Assembly (NCBI RefSeq): GCF_011405515.1
Contig: NZ_AP022671.1
Span: 1,612,001 to 1,676,000, forward strand
Reading direction: 5' to 3'
DNA: 64,000 bases
From: Nitrospira sp. KM1
GTDB taxonomy: Bacteria > Nitrospirota > Nitrospiria > Nitrospirales > Nitrospiraceae
The notes under the pieces: model-generated
Seen by the model: only the letters and a program-made list of their open reading frames with translations
The model's database searches: none
What the model was told of the DNA's origin: nothing
Position numbers and translations under genes: made by a program
In this document: piece after piece, positions 37,722 through 46,407 of the stretch
How positions within the stretch are numbered: the first letter of the stretch is position 1
How the letters are laid out: each line of letters starts with the position of its first letter

Positions 37722-38498
37722 TCATCTGATTTCAGCCAATTTATTCTTGGCGAGCTTGGCCTCATCGGATGTGGGAAATTCTTCGATCACGCGCTTGAGA
37801 TTTTTCTTGGATTTAGCGAGGTCGCCAGTTTCTCCAGCAGCCAGTCCCAGCTTGAACAGCGATGCGGGCACCTTCTCATTTCCGGGATATTCAGTCGACA
37901 CGTATTCAAAAGCCTGCATGGCCCTCGTATAGTCCTTTTGCTGATAATACGACTCCCCGAGCCAATAATGGGCGTTCGGAGTGAGCGACGTGCCGGGAAA
38001 ATCTTTGACGAACCGTTGAAATCCCGTTACGGCCAGATCATATTTTCCGTTCAGATAATCGTTATAGGCCAGGTTGAATGCCGAGGTCGGCGTGATCGAC
38101 GGAATCCCGGGCACCAATGCCGTGCTATCCATGGATCCTGACGACTTTTGTGACTTTGCCGGTTTTGGAGACTCAGACGGAATCGGATCGAGCTTCGGAG
38201 CACTGGAGAAGAGCGAGGATTCCTCCACCTTAGCTAGACGACTCTCCAGTTTTTGCAGACGCCCAGCCAGATCGTCTATCTTCGGGCGCATGGCATCCCC
38301 GTCCTTGATACGTTCAACCGAATCCAATCGTCGCTGCAGGGCCTCCAGTCGTTTTTGATCCTGATCCTGCGATTTCGATATCGTCGCCAGCTGGTCCCGC
38401 ACCTCGACAAAATCCGCGTGCTTGGCGCACCCCGCAAGAACAGCCATCCCCAAGGTTACGACGGCGCAACCGACCAGCGAGGCGAGTGTATGCTTCAC
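37722..38498 (-). CDS. CpoB/YbgF-like Tol-Pal cell-division coordinator
   Basis: 258 aa. A lipobox-like LAGC after the signal sequence, an N-terminal coiled coil (residues about 30-95), a Ser/Pro linker, then three TPR repeats (AYNDYLNGKYDLAVTGFQRF and following). CpoB/YbgF couples outer-membrane constriction to septal wall synthesis. It follows a longer paralogue after 2 bp in the Tol-Pal cluster. Confidence 0.85.
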   Translation of the reverse strand: MKHTLASLVGCAVVTLGMAVLAGCAKHADFVEVRDQLATISKSQDQDQKRLEALQRRLDSVERIKDGDAMRPKIDDLAGRLQKLESRLAKVEESSLFSSAPKLDPIPSESPKPAKSQKSSGSMDSTALVPGIPSITPTSAFNLAYNDYLNGKYDLAVTGFQRFVKDFPGTSLTPNAHYWLGESYYQQKDYTRAMQAFEYVSTEYPGNEKVPASLFKLGLAAGETGDLAKSKKNLKRVIEEFPTSDEAKLAKNKLAEIR

Positions 38499-38500
38499 GG

Positions 38501-40171
38501 TTATCGCAACTCCTTTAACTGAGACAATTTGTCGTACGCTTTTCCTGCCTCCGGACTTTTAGGATAGAGCGTGACGACCTGTTTAAATGCGGAGGACGCC
38601 CGCTTCTTGTCCTTAAGCGCGAGATAGGCATAGCCCTTTTTCAAAATAGCCGCCGGAACCTTCTCGCTTTGCGGGTAGTCCATTTCAACGCGGTCATACG
38701 CGTCGATCGCCTGTTTGTAGTCTTTCTTGCCGTAGTGCGATTCTCCCAGCCAGTAGCGTGCATTCGGAGCCAACTCTGAGTTGGGATATTGGCCCAAGAA
38801 GGCCGTGAATCCCCGCCGCGCGCCTTCCAGATCTCCGTCTCGGAACGATCCCAGGAGACGCTCGTATTCGGTCCGGTCCGGTCGCTCCTGGGAACGAGCA
38901 GGCGCCGACCTCGACGCCTCCTGCGTCTCACCAGCCACAGAGCTCTTTTCCGAGGGATCTTGAGCGTGGTGGGTCGTCTGCTCGGGGACCAGCGAGGCGG
39001 TCATGTTGTCCCTGTCTGCTGGAACCGACGACTCCTGAGTCGAAGAGGCGGAGGAGGATTGGCTCGTCCCGGGGGAACGATGCGCCGGCTTGGTTGGCTG
39101 CTGATCGTGACCATTTTGTTGATCATGACCGTTCTGCTGAGCGTGACCGTTCTGCCCATTATGCTGCGACTGACCGTTCTTGCTGGCAGCCACCGCCGCT
39201 TGCGCATCTCGTGAAACCTGATCGAAGGCCTTGTTCAAGGACTCGACCCGACGATCTTGTTCATCCAGCCTAGCGCTGACCTTCTGCATGGAAGAAACCA
39301 TGCTGGCATTCATGTCATTGACCTGCTCGTCAAAATGGGTAGCCAATTTCTGTGCCACGGCCGCCACGCTTTTATTCACCTCGTTGAGGTGGCCAGTCAG
39401 AGTTTTGGTGGTCTCATTAATATGTGCCGATGACGAGCGGGTGTCGCTTTCGAGTTTTGCCGCCAAGGCTTTGCTGTTCTGCTCTTCTTGGCCGACCTTA
39501 TCCGCAAGCGTCGTCAGCGATTCTTTGAATCCGGTCAGAGATTGGTTGAATTGGGTGAACCGATTGGACAGTTGCTCCGTCCGCACCTGGTTGTCTGCGA
39601 GGGATTTGCGCTGTTCTTCGAATCTGGCATCGACGCTTTTGACAACCGCGCTGTTGGTTTTCTGAACCGCCTCAAGAATCTCCTTTCGAAGCGTTTCCAT
39701 TTGTCGGTTGATCTCGTCAAGACGCGTGTTGACATCTCCCCTCAACCGGTCCCTATCCTCTTTGTTTTTGATATCCTGGGCGTTCAGACTCTCCCGGACT
39801 TGCGTATACCGGTTCAAGTTGTCGGCGTCCAATTTGCCTGCCAACTGTTCCAGTTTCTTCGTCTGCTGTTCCAGGACGGCTGACCGCTGTTTGAGATCAT
39901 CCTGTCTATTCTGGAGGTCCTGCGCCTGATGTTGTGCCCGCTCGAGCTGATCACGCAGCTGCGGCAGTTCCTGCTCGCGCAATGCCGTAAGTTCCTGGCT
40001 CTGTCTCGCGCGGGTCTGCAGCAATTCGTCATTCGACTGCTTGATCTTTTGCTGAAGACTTCTCTCGGTTTGCTTGAGATCCGCTTGTTGAGCAACGCAT
40101 CCCGACATAACCAGCGCCCACATCGCCCAGCCCGCTACCAGCATTACCCGAAGATCCAGTCGATCATGCAT
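38501..40171 (-). CDS. long coiled-coil CpoB/YbgF-like lipoprotein
   Basis: 556 aa from ATG 40171 (GAGGGATGG upstream). Lipobox MSGC, then about 300 residues of coiled coil, an Asn/Gly/His/Gln-rich low-complexity stretch (around residues 340-380, repeating HDQQNG-like units), a Ser/Glu-rich linker and C-terminal TPRs matching the downstream CpoB-like protein (YPNSELAPNARYWLGESHYGKK). More than twice the usual length. Probably an envelope spacer anchored to the outer membrane; function inferred from context. Confidence 0.75.
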   Translation of the reverse strand: MHDRLDLRVMLVAGWAMWALVMSGCVAQQADLKQTERSLQQKIKQSNDELLQTRARQSQELTALREQELPQLRDQLERAQHQAQDLQNRQDDLKQRSAVLEQQTKKLEQLAGKLDADNLNRYTQVRESLNAQDIKNKEDRDRLRGDVNTRLDEINRQMETLRKEILEAVQKTNSAVVKSVDARFEEQRKSLADNQVRTEQLSNRFTQFNQSLTGFKESLTTLADKVGQEEQNSKALAAKLESDTRSSSAHINETTKTLTGHLNEVNKSVAAVAQKLATHFDEQVNDMNASMVSSMQKVSARLDEQDRRVESLNKAFDQVSRDAQAAVAASKNGQSQHNGQNGHAQQNGHDQQNGHDQQPTKPAHRSPGTSQSSSASSTQESSVPADRDNMTASLVPEQTTHHAQDPSEKSSVAGETQEASRSAPARSQERPDRTEYERLLGSFRDGDLEGARRGFTAFLGQYPNSELAPNARYWLGESHYGKKDYKQAIDAYDRVEMDYPQSEKVPAAILKKGYAYLALKDKKRASSAFKQVVTLYPKSPEAGKAYDKLSQLKELR

Positions 40172-40241
40172 GGTCCACCATCCCTCTTCGGAACCTGCTT
40201 GCAGTGACTGACAGAAGAAACGGCATTTTGCAATCAAATCC

Positions 40242-41033
40242 TTATTTGCCTGTCCTTACCACAAGATGGCCGCGACGGTTTTGCTGATAGCACGCTTCCG
40301 CGTGATCGGAACAAAAGGGGCGCTCCTTCCCATACGACACCACGGACAATCGGTTGGCGGCCACTCCCAATTCGACGAGATAATTCCGCACGGCCTTGGC
40401 TCTCTTTTCGCCGAGGACAAGATTGTAGGCGGAGGTGCCTCGCTCATCGCAATGACCCTCCACTTTGATTGCGGCGCCCGGGTTCGACTTGAGCCAGTCA
40501 GCATTGCGTCCGAGTGCCTGACGGCCCTCTTCGCTGATCGTCCAACTGTCATAACTAAAATAGACGTCACGCAGGCCGGCGGCCGTTGACGCAGCCTGCT
40601 CCGCGCGAATTTCGTCCATCTGTCGGGTCACATCGGAAGGATCCGCCTTGGCCAGCATCGTCCCGCTTCCGGCTGACCCTCCTCCTGTTTCGTTTCCTCC
40701 TCCTCCTTCGGTTCCCCCTCCTCCAGCCGCGACAACCCGCTCCTCCGACGGATTCTTGTCCAGACCTTTTAAGCCGCCTCCACCGGACTGCATGCTGGTG
40801 TCGGGGAAGGTGCCGATTCCGGAGTGACTTCCGGCTGGACCGGAATCTGCCGATCCCATGGATCCGGAGCTTCCGAGGGTGGCGCCATCACCCAGGCTAC
40901 CGCCTCCGGTCTTGCCCTGAGCAGACTGCGTATCCCCTCCGGATTGGACGGCCTTCTTGGAACATCCTGGAATAGCCATAAGGCCAACCGTGACGGCGAG
41001 CGCCGCAAATAATGTCATCCGGCTCTTTCCCAT
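40242..41033 (-). CDS. pal: peptidoglycan-associated lipoprotein Pal
   Basis: 263 aa from ATG 41033 (AGAGGAGA upstream). Lipobox IPGC, a Gly/Ser-rich linker of about 100 residues, then an OmpA-like domain with VYFSYDSWTI, VEGHCDERGT and NLVLGEKRAKAVRNYL, which bind diaminopimelate. It anchors the outer membrane to the wall and is the last component of the Tol-Pal run tolQ-R-A-B-pal. Confidence 0.93.
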   Translation of the reverse strand: MGKSRMTLFAALAVTVGLMAIPGCSKKAVQSGGDTQSAQGKTGGGSLGDGATLGSSGSMGSADSGPAGSHSGIGTFPDTSMQSGGGGLKGLDKNPSEERVVAAGGGGTEGGGGNETGGGSAGSGTMLAKADPSDVTRQMDEIRAEQAASTAAGLRDVYFSYDSWTISEEGRQALGRNADWLKSNPGAAIKVEGHCDERGTSAYNLVLGEKRAKAVRNYLVELGVAANRLSVVSYGKERPFCSDHAEACYQQNRRGHLVVRTGK

Positions 41034-41104
41034 TGTGCGATCTCCTCTGTGATAGTTAGTCATCGGTGTTTCATTCTGTGTAAATTTAGTTTCACTCGCG
41101 CCAT

Positions 41105-42448
41105 TTATGATGCGGGAGACCAAGACGGGGCGCTGTTATGCGTGCCTTCAAACGTCAGCCGCTCTGGGTTTTTCCCGTCTGCATCAACCATGAAAATATG
41201 GCTCTTCCCGTCCACCAGCGAGCTGAAAACAAGGTGCCGTCCGTCCGGCGACCACGATGGGGAATCATCAACCCCGCTTCCGGTAGTCAGTTGCACGCGT
41301 TTTTGCCCGTCCGGTGTGATGACGCACAGCTTATATTCCTTGCGGGGAGTGCGGCAGACATAGGCGATCCAATTTCCCCGAGGAGACCAAGCCGGGGCAG
41401 CATTATAGTCTCCTTCGAAGGTCAGCCGCCTGACATTCGACCCGTCTGAACTCATTAAAAACAGTTGTGGCCCTCCTCCACGGTCCGACACAAAAGCAAT
41501 TTCTCTACCAGTGGGGGACCATGTCGGAGAAAGATCTCCCGATGGGTTGACGGTCAGCCTCATAATGGCTTTCGTCCGCGTGTCCAGACGATACACCTCG
41601 GAATTCCCCTCATGGCTCGAGGCAAACGCCAAAAAGTTTCCGTCCGGAGACAGGGCTGGTGTGATGTTCAACCCTCCATAGGACACCAGAGTCCATCGTT
41701 TGCCTGTGGCCAGCTCGATCATGTCGATGTCCTGCGTATTCCGGTCTCGATAGGCGGTGAACACCAGGAATCGTCGATCCGGCGACCAACGGGGCATGAG
41801 GTTCAGGAACCCGTCAGCTGTGAGCTGGCGCGCGTCGTATCCGTCATAATCCATGACGAACAATTCTCGTGACGACCCTTGCGCGGACACATAAGCGATT
41901 TTTGTTCTGGCAATACCGGGCTCGCCCGTGTAGCGGAAGACGAGTTCATCTGCGAACCGGTGGGCCATTAGTCTGGCGACCGAGGGAGACCCGGCATACC
42001 GCTTTCCTCCAACGATTTCATCGCTTCCGCTGTCGTAAACGAATCCCTCCATATTGATATCGCCGTCTTTCTCGCCATCTTTTGTGCCGGCTTTTCCCCA
42101 GACGAGCACTGAGACCCCGTTCTCCGCGGCCTGCTTGAAGACGGCCTTGGATCCATTCGCCGTCCCATTGCCGATATCGCGTGCTTTGATGCCTATGCTC
42201 GGGAGATCGATCAGGTCGAACACGAGCGACCGTTTGACGTCCTTTTTCAAGACCTCTTCGAGACGCCCTCCGAGCCAATCGGGCCCACCGCCGTTCTGGA
42301 TGCCGACCACGCCCAGCGAAATCTTCTGGAAATCGGGTCGCGTTGCCTCAAGAAAGACATCGGCAGCCCCGGATTCCAAAATTCCGGCCAGGCCGGCCAA
42401 CAACGACAGCACACCGCCTATCGCCCCAGCAAATTTCAATCTCGTCAT
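41105..42448 (-). CDS. tolB: Tol-Pal system protein TolB
   Basis: 447 aa. Signal peptide, an N-terminal alpha/beta domain (residues about 30-160), then a six-bladed beta-propeller made of repeated W-SPDGR and LTF units (for example WSPDGRHLVFSS). Periplasmic, binds Pal and TolA. Overlaps the stop of the TolA-like gene by 4 bp. Confidence 0.95.
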   Translation of the reverse strand: MTRLKFAGAIGGVLSLLAGLAGILESGAADVFLEATRPDFQKISLGVVGIQNGGGPDWLGGRLEEVLKKDVKRSLVFDLIDLPSIGIKARDIGNGTANGSKAVFKQAAENGVSVLVWGKAGTKDGEKDGDINMEGFVYDSGSDEIVGGKRYAGSPSVARLMAHRFADELVFRYTGEPGIARTKIAYVSAQGSSRELFVMDYDGYDARQLTADGFLNLMPRWSPDRRFLVFTAYRDRNTQDIDMIELATGKRWTLVSYGGLNITPALSPDGNFLAFASSHEGNSEVYRLDTRTKAIMRLTVNPSGDLSPTWSPTGREIAFVSDRGGGPQLFLMSSDGSNVRRLTFEGDYNAAPAWSPRGNWIAYVCRTPRKEYKLCVITPDGQKRVQLTTGSGVDDSPSWSPDGRHLVFSSLVDGKSHIFMVDADGKNPERLTFEGTHNSAPSWSPAS

Positions 42449-43584
42449 CCAACGGCCTCCCCAACGCGAAATACCATTTCGACATCCTGATACGATTCCG
42501 TCATCTCCGCCGGAAAGGGGGGGAACACCCGAGGTTTCAACACGGCACGCTGACCTGCCATATCGAAATAATCGTTTCCCGAAGACTGCTGGATTCCAAC
42601 ATCCTTCACCGTCCCGTTGCGAAAGAACCGGAACTTGACCACTACATGGTAGCTACTGCCGCTGACATCGATCGGCGGCGGCTCCCACTGACTTTTGATA
42701 ATGCTCTCGATCCTTGCCCAATAGGGATTCGTGCCGGAAGACCCGGAGGTCTTGATCGTCGTCTGCGGTTTGGTCACCGCCTGCGGAGCGGGGATTGCCG
42801 CCTCTTGCTTCAACGCGGGTTTGGCCTGAACGTCCTTGGGCGTTTCGATTCTCGTAGCGGGTTGGAACTGCTTTATTTTCTTGAGCTCGTCTTCAAGTTC
42901 ACGGTCGAGTTCATCGCTGAGCGAGGCTTGTTGCGGCGCTTTGACGGACGGTTCAGGCGCAACATCGGGAATGCGCACGAGATCAGGAACCTTCACTTTC
43001 GATGGTACGTAGGGTTGAGGCCTGGCAACGGACTTCTGAGGAGTAAAATCTCCGATCTTGGGAGCATCAGGAGGAAGCTGAAGATCCCGCAAGATATCCT
43101 TCGCAATGCTTTGTCTGGCCGGCGGCGCCACAGGGACAGGATTGGGTACCGGAGGCGCCACAGGTGCAGCCGGAACAGGTTTGGGCTCGTGTCTGACCGG
43201 TTCAGGTGGCACCTGTGCAACCGGGACCTGCGGAACAGGAGGAGCCTGAGGGGCCGGCAGCGGCTGAGGAGTCGGGGGAGCTTGAGGAACCGGCGGAGCG
43301 ACGATCGTCTTGGATGGGGACTGCCGCACAGGCTCTTGTTGTTTTTGCGGTACCGGTTTGGCCTCAACCTGTTTGACCGGAGTGGGAAAACTGACCAGCG
43401 ACACTTCGACGGACGCCAGGGGGCGTTCCCCCTTTTGTGGCAATCGGATCCCTGCAGCAATGAGAAGGACGACCAGATGCAGCAGCAGTGAAACGACGAG
43501 CGTCCGTTTGAGCTTCGAGAGAAACCGGTCCTGTCCGTCCTGTTCGAACCAGAATCCCGACTGGACCTGGGCCTGTGCCGCCAT
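42445..43584 (-). CDS. tolA: TolA-like energy transducer with TonB C-terminal domain
   Basis: 379 aa. An N-terminal membrane helix (about residues 28-48) containing SLLLHLVVLL, a very Pro/Val/Gln-rich periplasmic linker (residues 60-190), a charged helical region and a C-terminal TonB/TolA-like domain with YWARIESIIKSQWEPP. It spans the periplasm and passes proton-motive-force energy from TolQR to TolB/Pal. The position between tolR and tolB makes TolA the best call. Confidence 0.88.
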   Translation of the reverse strand: MAAQAQVQSGFWFEQDGQDRFLSKLKRTLVVSLLLHLVVLLIAAGIRLPQKGERPLASVEVSLVSFPTPVKQVEAKPVPQKQQEPVRQSPSKTIVAPPVPQAPPTPQPLPAPQAPPVPQVPVAQVPPEPVRHEPKPVPAAPVAPPVPNPVPVAPPARQSIAKDILRDLQLPPDAPKIGDFTPQKSVARPQPYVPSKVKVPDLVRIPDVAPEPSVKAPQQASLSDELDRELEDELKKIKQFQPATRIETPKDVQAKPALKQEAAIPAPQAVTKPQTTIKTSGSSGTNPYWARIESIIKSQWEPPPIDVSGSSYHVVVKFRFFRNGTVKDVGIQQSSGNDYFDMAGQRAVLKPRVFPPFPAEMTESYQDVEMVFRVGEAVG

Positions 43585-43604
43585 GGGTCGTACCTACTTC
43601 CGCG

Positions 43605-44057
43605 TTAACTTTTCTTCGCAGGCGTGCCCGGAACAGGCGGAGCGACGACCCGTTCCGCTCCCACCGGGTCGGTCACCATACCGATTTTCTCGATTCCGGC
43701 TTTCTTCACGCCGTCCATGACCTGCACGACTGTGCCGTACGGGACGTCGCGGTCGGCGCGTAGGTACAGCGACACGTCGGGGTTTTCATGTTTCAAGCGC
43801 TTCAGTTTTGTTTCGAGTTGCGCGACACCGATAGGATCTTTATCCAGGTACAGCCGCTGGTCTTTCTCGATCGTCAGGACCATGCGCATTTCCGGCTTGA
43901 TGGTATTGGTCGCCGACGTGGGAAGTTTAATGTCCATCCCGCGGTACAACATCGGCGCCGTCACCATGAAAATTACGAGCAGAACGAGCACGACGTCGAC
44001 GAGCGGAACCACATTGATCTCTGCCATGAACCGCCGCTGCCGGGACTCGAACATCAT
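43605..44057 (-). CDS. tolR: TolR/ExbD biopolymer transport protein
   Basis: 150 aa. One N-terminal membrane helix with the proton-path Asp (VVPLVDVVLVLLVIFM), then a periplasmic domain ending in a Pro/Ala tail. Start overlaps the tolQ stop by 4 bp. Partner of TolQ in the stator unit. Confidence 0.93.
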   Translation of the reverse strand: MMFESRQRRFMAEINVVPLVDVVLVLLVIFMVTAPMLYRGMDIKLPTSATNTIKPEMRMVLTIEKDQRLYLDKDPIGVAQLETKLKRLKHENPDVSLYLRADRDVPYGTVVQVMDGVKKAGIEKIGMVTDPVGAERVVAPPVPGTPAKKS

Positions 44058-44758
44058 CGCTGCGCCCCTACGGGCACGGGCTTCGCTTTCGGCGTCACGA
44101 CCGGAACCGCTCCCATCAGCTCGATCGACACCGTATCGAGGCGGAAGGCCGTTCGACGGATCCGCGTGAGAAAATAATTGTAGGCGATCACAGCCGGAAT
44201 CGCGGCAAACAAGCCGGCGGCCGTGGCGATCAATGCCTCGGCAACCCCGGGAGCCACCGCGGCGATGCTGGCGGTTCCCTGTGAGCCGATCTCTTTAAAG
44301 GCATCGATGATGCCCATGACGGTTCCCAGGAGGCCGACGAACGGGGTGATGTTTCCGGTCGTGGCCAGGAACGGCAGATAGGCTTCCAACCTCGACAACT
44401 GGCTTTGCGAAAGATGGGCTGCGGTGCGCTCAACGATATGCCGGTCCATAGCCCCAGAACCGGAGCCGTCCTGGCCCTCATTGCGCATACTCGACAACCG
44501 GTCCATCACTCCCTCGAATACAATGGCCGAAGGACTCGCCTCGACGTGACGGACCTGATGATGCAACTCGTTCAAGTCATGCGCCTTCGCGAGCAAACCC
44601 ATGAAGTGACGATCGCCACGGTCCGCGGCTTTGAACGCCCGCCATTTGGAAAAGATAATTGCCCAGGAGATCACGGAAAATACGAACAGCACGAGCAGCA
44701 CGATTTTCGACACGCCGCCCAATGACCCGAATGCGCCCGTCAATCCTGATTGAAACAT
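44054..44758 (-). CDS. tolQ: TolQ/ExbB/MotA proton channel protein
   Basis: 234 aa. Three membrane helices; the conserved second half has PFVGLLGTVMGIIDAFKEIGSQGTAS and PGVAEALIATAAGLFAAIPAV. First gene of the tol run; upstream are two tRNA genes on the same strand. Confidence 0.94.
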   Translation of the reverse strand: MFQSGLTGAFGSLGGVSKIVLLVLFVFSVISWAIIFSKWRAFKAADRGDRHFMGLLAKAHDLNELHHQVRHVEASPSAIVFEGVMDRLSSMRNEGQDGSGSGAMDRHIVERTAAHLSQSQLSRLEAYLPFLATTGNITPFVGLLGTVMGIIDAFKEIGSQGTASIAAVAPGVAEALIATAAGLFAAIPAVIAYNYFLTRIRRTAFRLDTVSIELMGAVPVVTPKAKPVPVGAQR

Positions 44759-44989
44759 CGACCTATACCCTTTCCCGGCGCCATGAGGTGTGGCGCCAGA
44801 GTCCGGAATCCTGCAATGCCGGGATGAGTGACGGTGGCAACGAGAGAAAATTGACCCTCTGCTGCCGGTACGACCCAGGGGCTGGAGCAGCCGATCGTGA
44901 CCGAGAGGATATCGCTCTTCGTGTGCTCCTCCCTTTCGAACCCTAGGTTGAAGGGTTCACCTGCCACGCACATGGTCAGACAGAAAAAA

Positions 44990-45068
44990 TGGCGGGGCCG
45001 ACGGGATTTGAACCCGCGACCTCCAGATTGACAATCTGGCGTCCTAAACCAGGCTGAACGACGGCCCC
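44990..45068 (-). tRNA. tRNA-Asp (anticodon GTC)
   Basis: On the minus strand the acceptor GGGGCCG pairs with CGGCCCC, the anticodon stem CCAGA/TCTGG encloses loop TTGTCAA (GTC), and the T arm has the TTCAAAT loop. The CCA end is encoded. Length 79. Confidence 0.93.
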
Positions 45069-45099
45069 ACGTGACAATACGTATAGCGGAAGATCTGGC

Positions 45100-45105
45100 T
45101 GACAA
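45100..45105 (-). promoter_or_regulatory. possible -35 element of the tRNA-Asp promoter
   Basis: TTGTCA on the minus strand, 32 bp upstream of the tRNA-Asp 5' end, followed about 14-17 bp later by TATACGTAT as a poor -10. A plausible but weak promoter. Confidence 0.3.
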
Positions 45106-45191
45106 GACTATTTGTAGCGGTTTGATCCAATTCTAAATTGGTGTTTTAGCATATTGCCGAATCCCTGCCTGACCTCAACCCGCTTCTCAGT

Positions 45192-45267
45192 TGGTAGGCG
45201 GAACAGGGATCGAACCTGTGACCTCTGCCTTGTAAGGGCAGCGCTCTTCCAACTGAGCTATCCGCCC
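45192..45267 (-). tRNA. tRNA-Val (anticodon TAC)
   Basis: 76 nt including CCA. The acceptor GGGCGGA pairs with TCCGCCT (one G-U), anticodon stem CTGCC/GGCAG, loop CTTACAA giving TAC, T loop TTCGATC. 123 bp upstream of tRNA-Asp in the same direction. Confidence 0.94.
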
Positions 45268-45363
45268 GATTTTCCTAGAAAGCTTGGCGGATGCTACCAA
45301 GTCCGACTGCCCTTGTCAACCGATTCTCGCACTCTTCTTGCAGATTCCTCGCGAAGTTCTTTC

Positions 45364-46296
45364 TCAAGCTCTTCGAATGGTCTTCCTCGCTATCCGACGA
45401 GGGAAATAGGTCTCATGAACATGCTTCAGGCGTTCGCGTTCGACATGCGTATAAATTTGTGTCGTGGCGATATTCGCATGGCCCAGGAGTGCCTGGACTG
45501 AACGCAGGTCCGCTCCTCCTTCCAACATGTGGGTCGCAAACGAATGGCGGAGCATGTGTGGAGAAATTGAACCAGCGAAACCAGCCCGTTTCGCCCGCAG
45601 CCGCAGCATTTTCCAGAACGCCTGCCGAGTCAAGGGCGTGCCGCGACGTGAGACGAAAAGAAATCGTGACGATCGTCTCTTAAGCAACGACGGTCGTACC
45701 TGCTCGGTATACTGTTGCAGCAGCAGTCTCGCCGGTTCTCCCATCGGCACAACCCGCTGTTTGTTCCCCTTGCCGGTAACACGAAGGTATCCGACATCCA
45801 CATTGACATCCGACCATTCGACGGAAATGAGTTCCGATACACGGAGTCCGGTTGCATACAATACTTCCATCATCGCCCTATCACGGTGATCTTCGAGTTG
45901 CGCGCGTGGCGGCAAATCAAGAATAGCCCCCACATCAGGCTGCGAGAGCGTCTTCGGCAACCGTAGCCCCCGAAATCCAGCGGCCAGTTCCACAGATGGA
46001 TTATGATCAACGAGGTGTTCGCCACGAAGGTACCGAAACCAGCCCCTGACGGCCGAGAGACACCGTGCGGATGACACCTGTGCGAGCCCGGTTGATTGCA
46101 GTGAAGCCAAAAACCCCCGGAGGAGATCGGGGGTCACACGACCGATTGACACCACCTCGTTTTGCTGTAGGTAGCCCTGCAGTTTTTTCAGATCACGCCG
46201 ATAGGCTGCGATGGTATGGTGTGACAATCCACCTTCGATGCGAAGGTGCTGCATATACCGATCGATCAGCGGATCGAACTGCATTGCACCGATCAT
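45364..46296 (-). CDS. tyrosine recombinase XerC/XerD
   Basis: 310 aa from ATG 46296 (ATG 46284 also possible). An N-terminal SAM-like domain (HTIAAYRRDLKKL), then the catalytic domain with Arg (ATGLRVSEL), Lys (VTGKGNKQR), HxxR (HMLRHSFATHML), His (LGHANIATTQ) and Tyr (IYTHV). Full length for a Xer recombinase; the sequence reads as XerD-like. It resolves chromosome dimers at dif. Located by the tRNA genes, with no sign of a mobile element. Confidence 0.9.
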   Translation of the reverse strand: MIGAMQFDPLIDRYMQHLRIEGGLSHHTIAAYRRDLKKLQGYLQQNEVVSIGRVTPDLLRGFLASLQSTGLAQVSSARCLSAVRGWFRYLRGEHLVDHNPSVELAAGFRGLRLPKTLSQPDVGAILDLPPRAQLEDHRDRAMMEVLYATGLRVSELISVEWSDVNVDVGYLRVTGKGNKQRVVPMGEPARLLLQQYTEQVRPSLLKRRSSRFLFVSRRGTPLTRQAFWKMLRLRAKRAGFAGSISPHMLRHSFATHMLEGGADLRSVQALLGHANIATTQIYTHVERERLKHVHETYFPRRIARKTIRRA

Positions 46297-46407
46297 AGCC
46301 AATCGCCTGGTCGATGACAAACACAGAGACCGTCTCCAACCTTGACACCCCATGGGGATTCCGATACTAGTCACAATCTACGTGGTGATCGAGCATCTCT
46401 AAAACAC

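Noticed and set aside
42343-43491. 382-codon plus-strand frame rich in Arg
   Set aside because: Antisense to the Pro-rich tolA-like gene; composition mirrors the other strand.
44938-44958. Hairpin GAACCCT/AGGGTTC downstream of tRNA-Asp
   Set aside because: Short stem, no U-tract on either strand.
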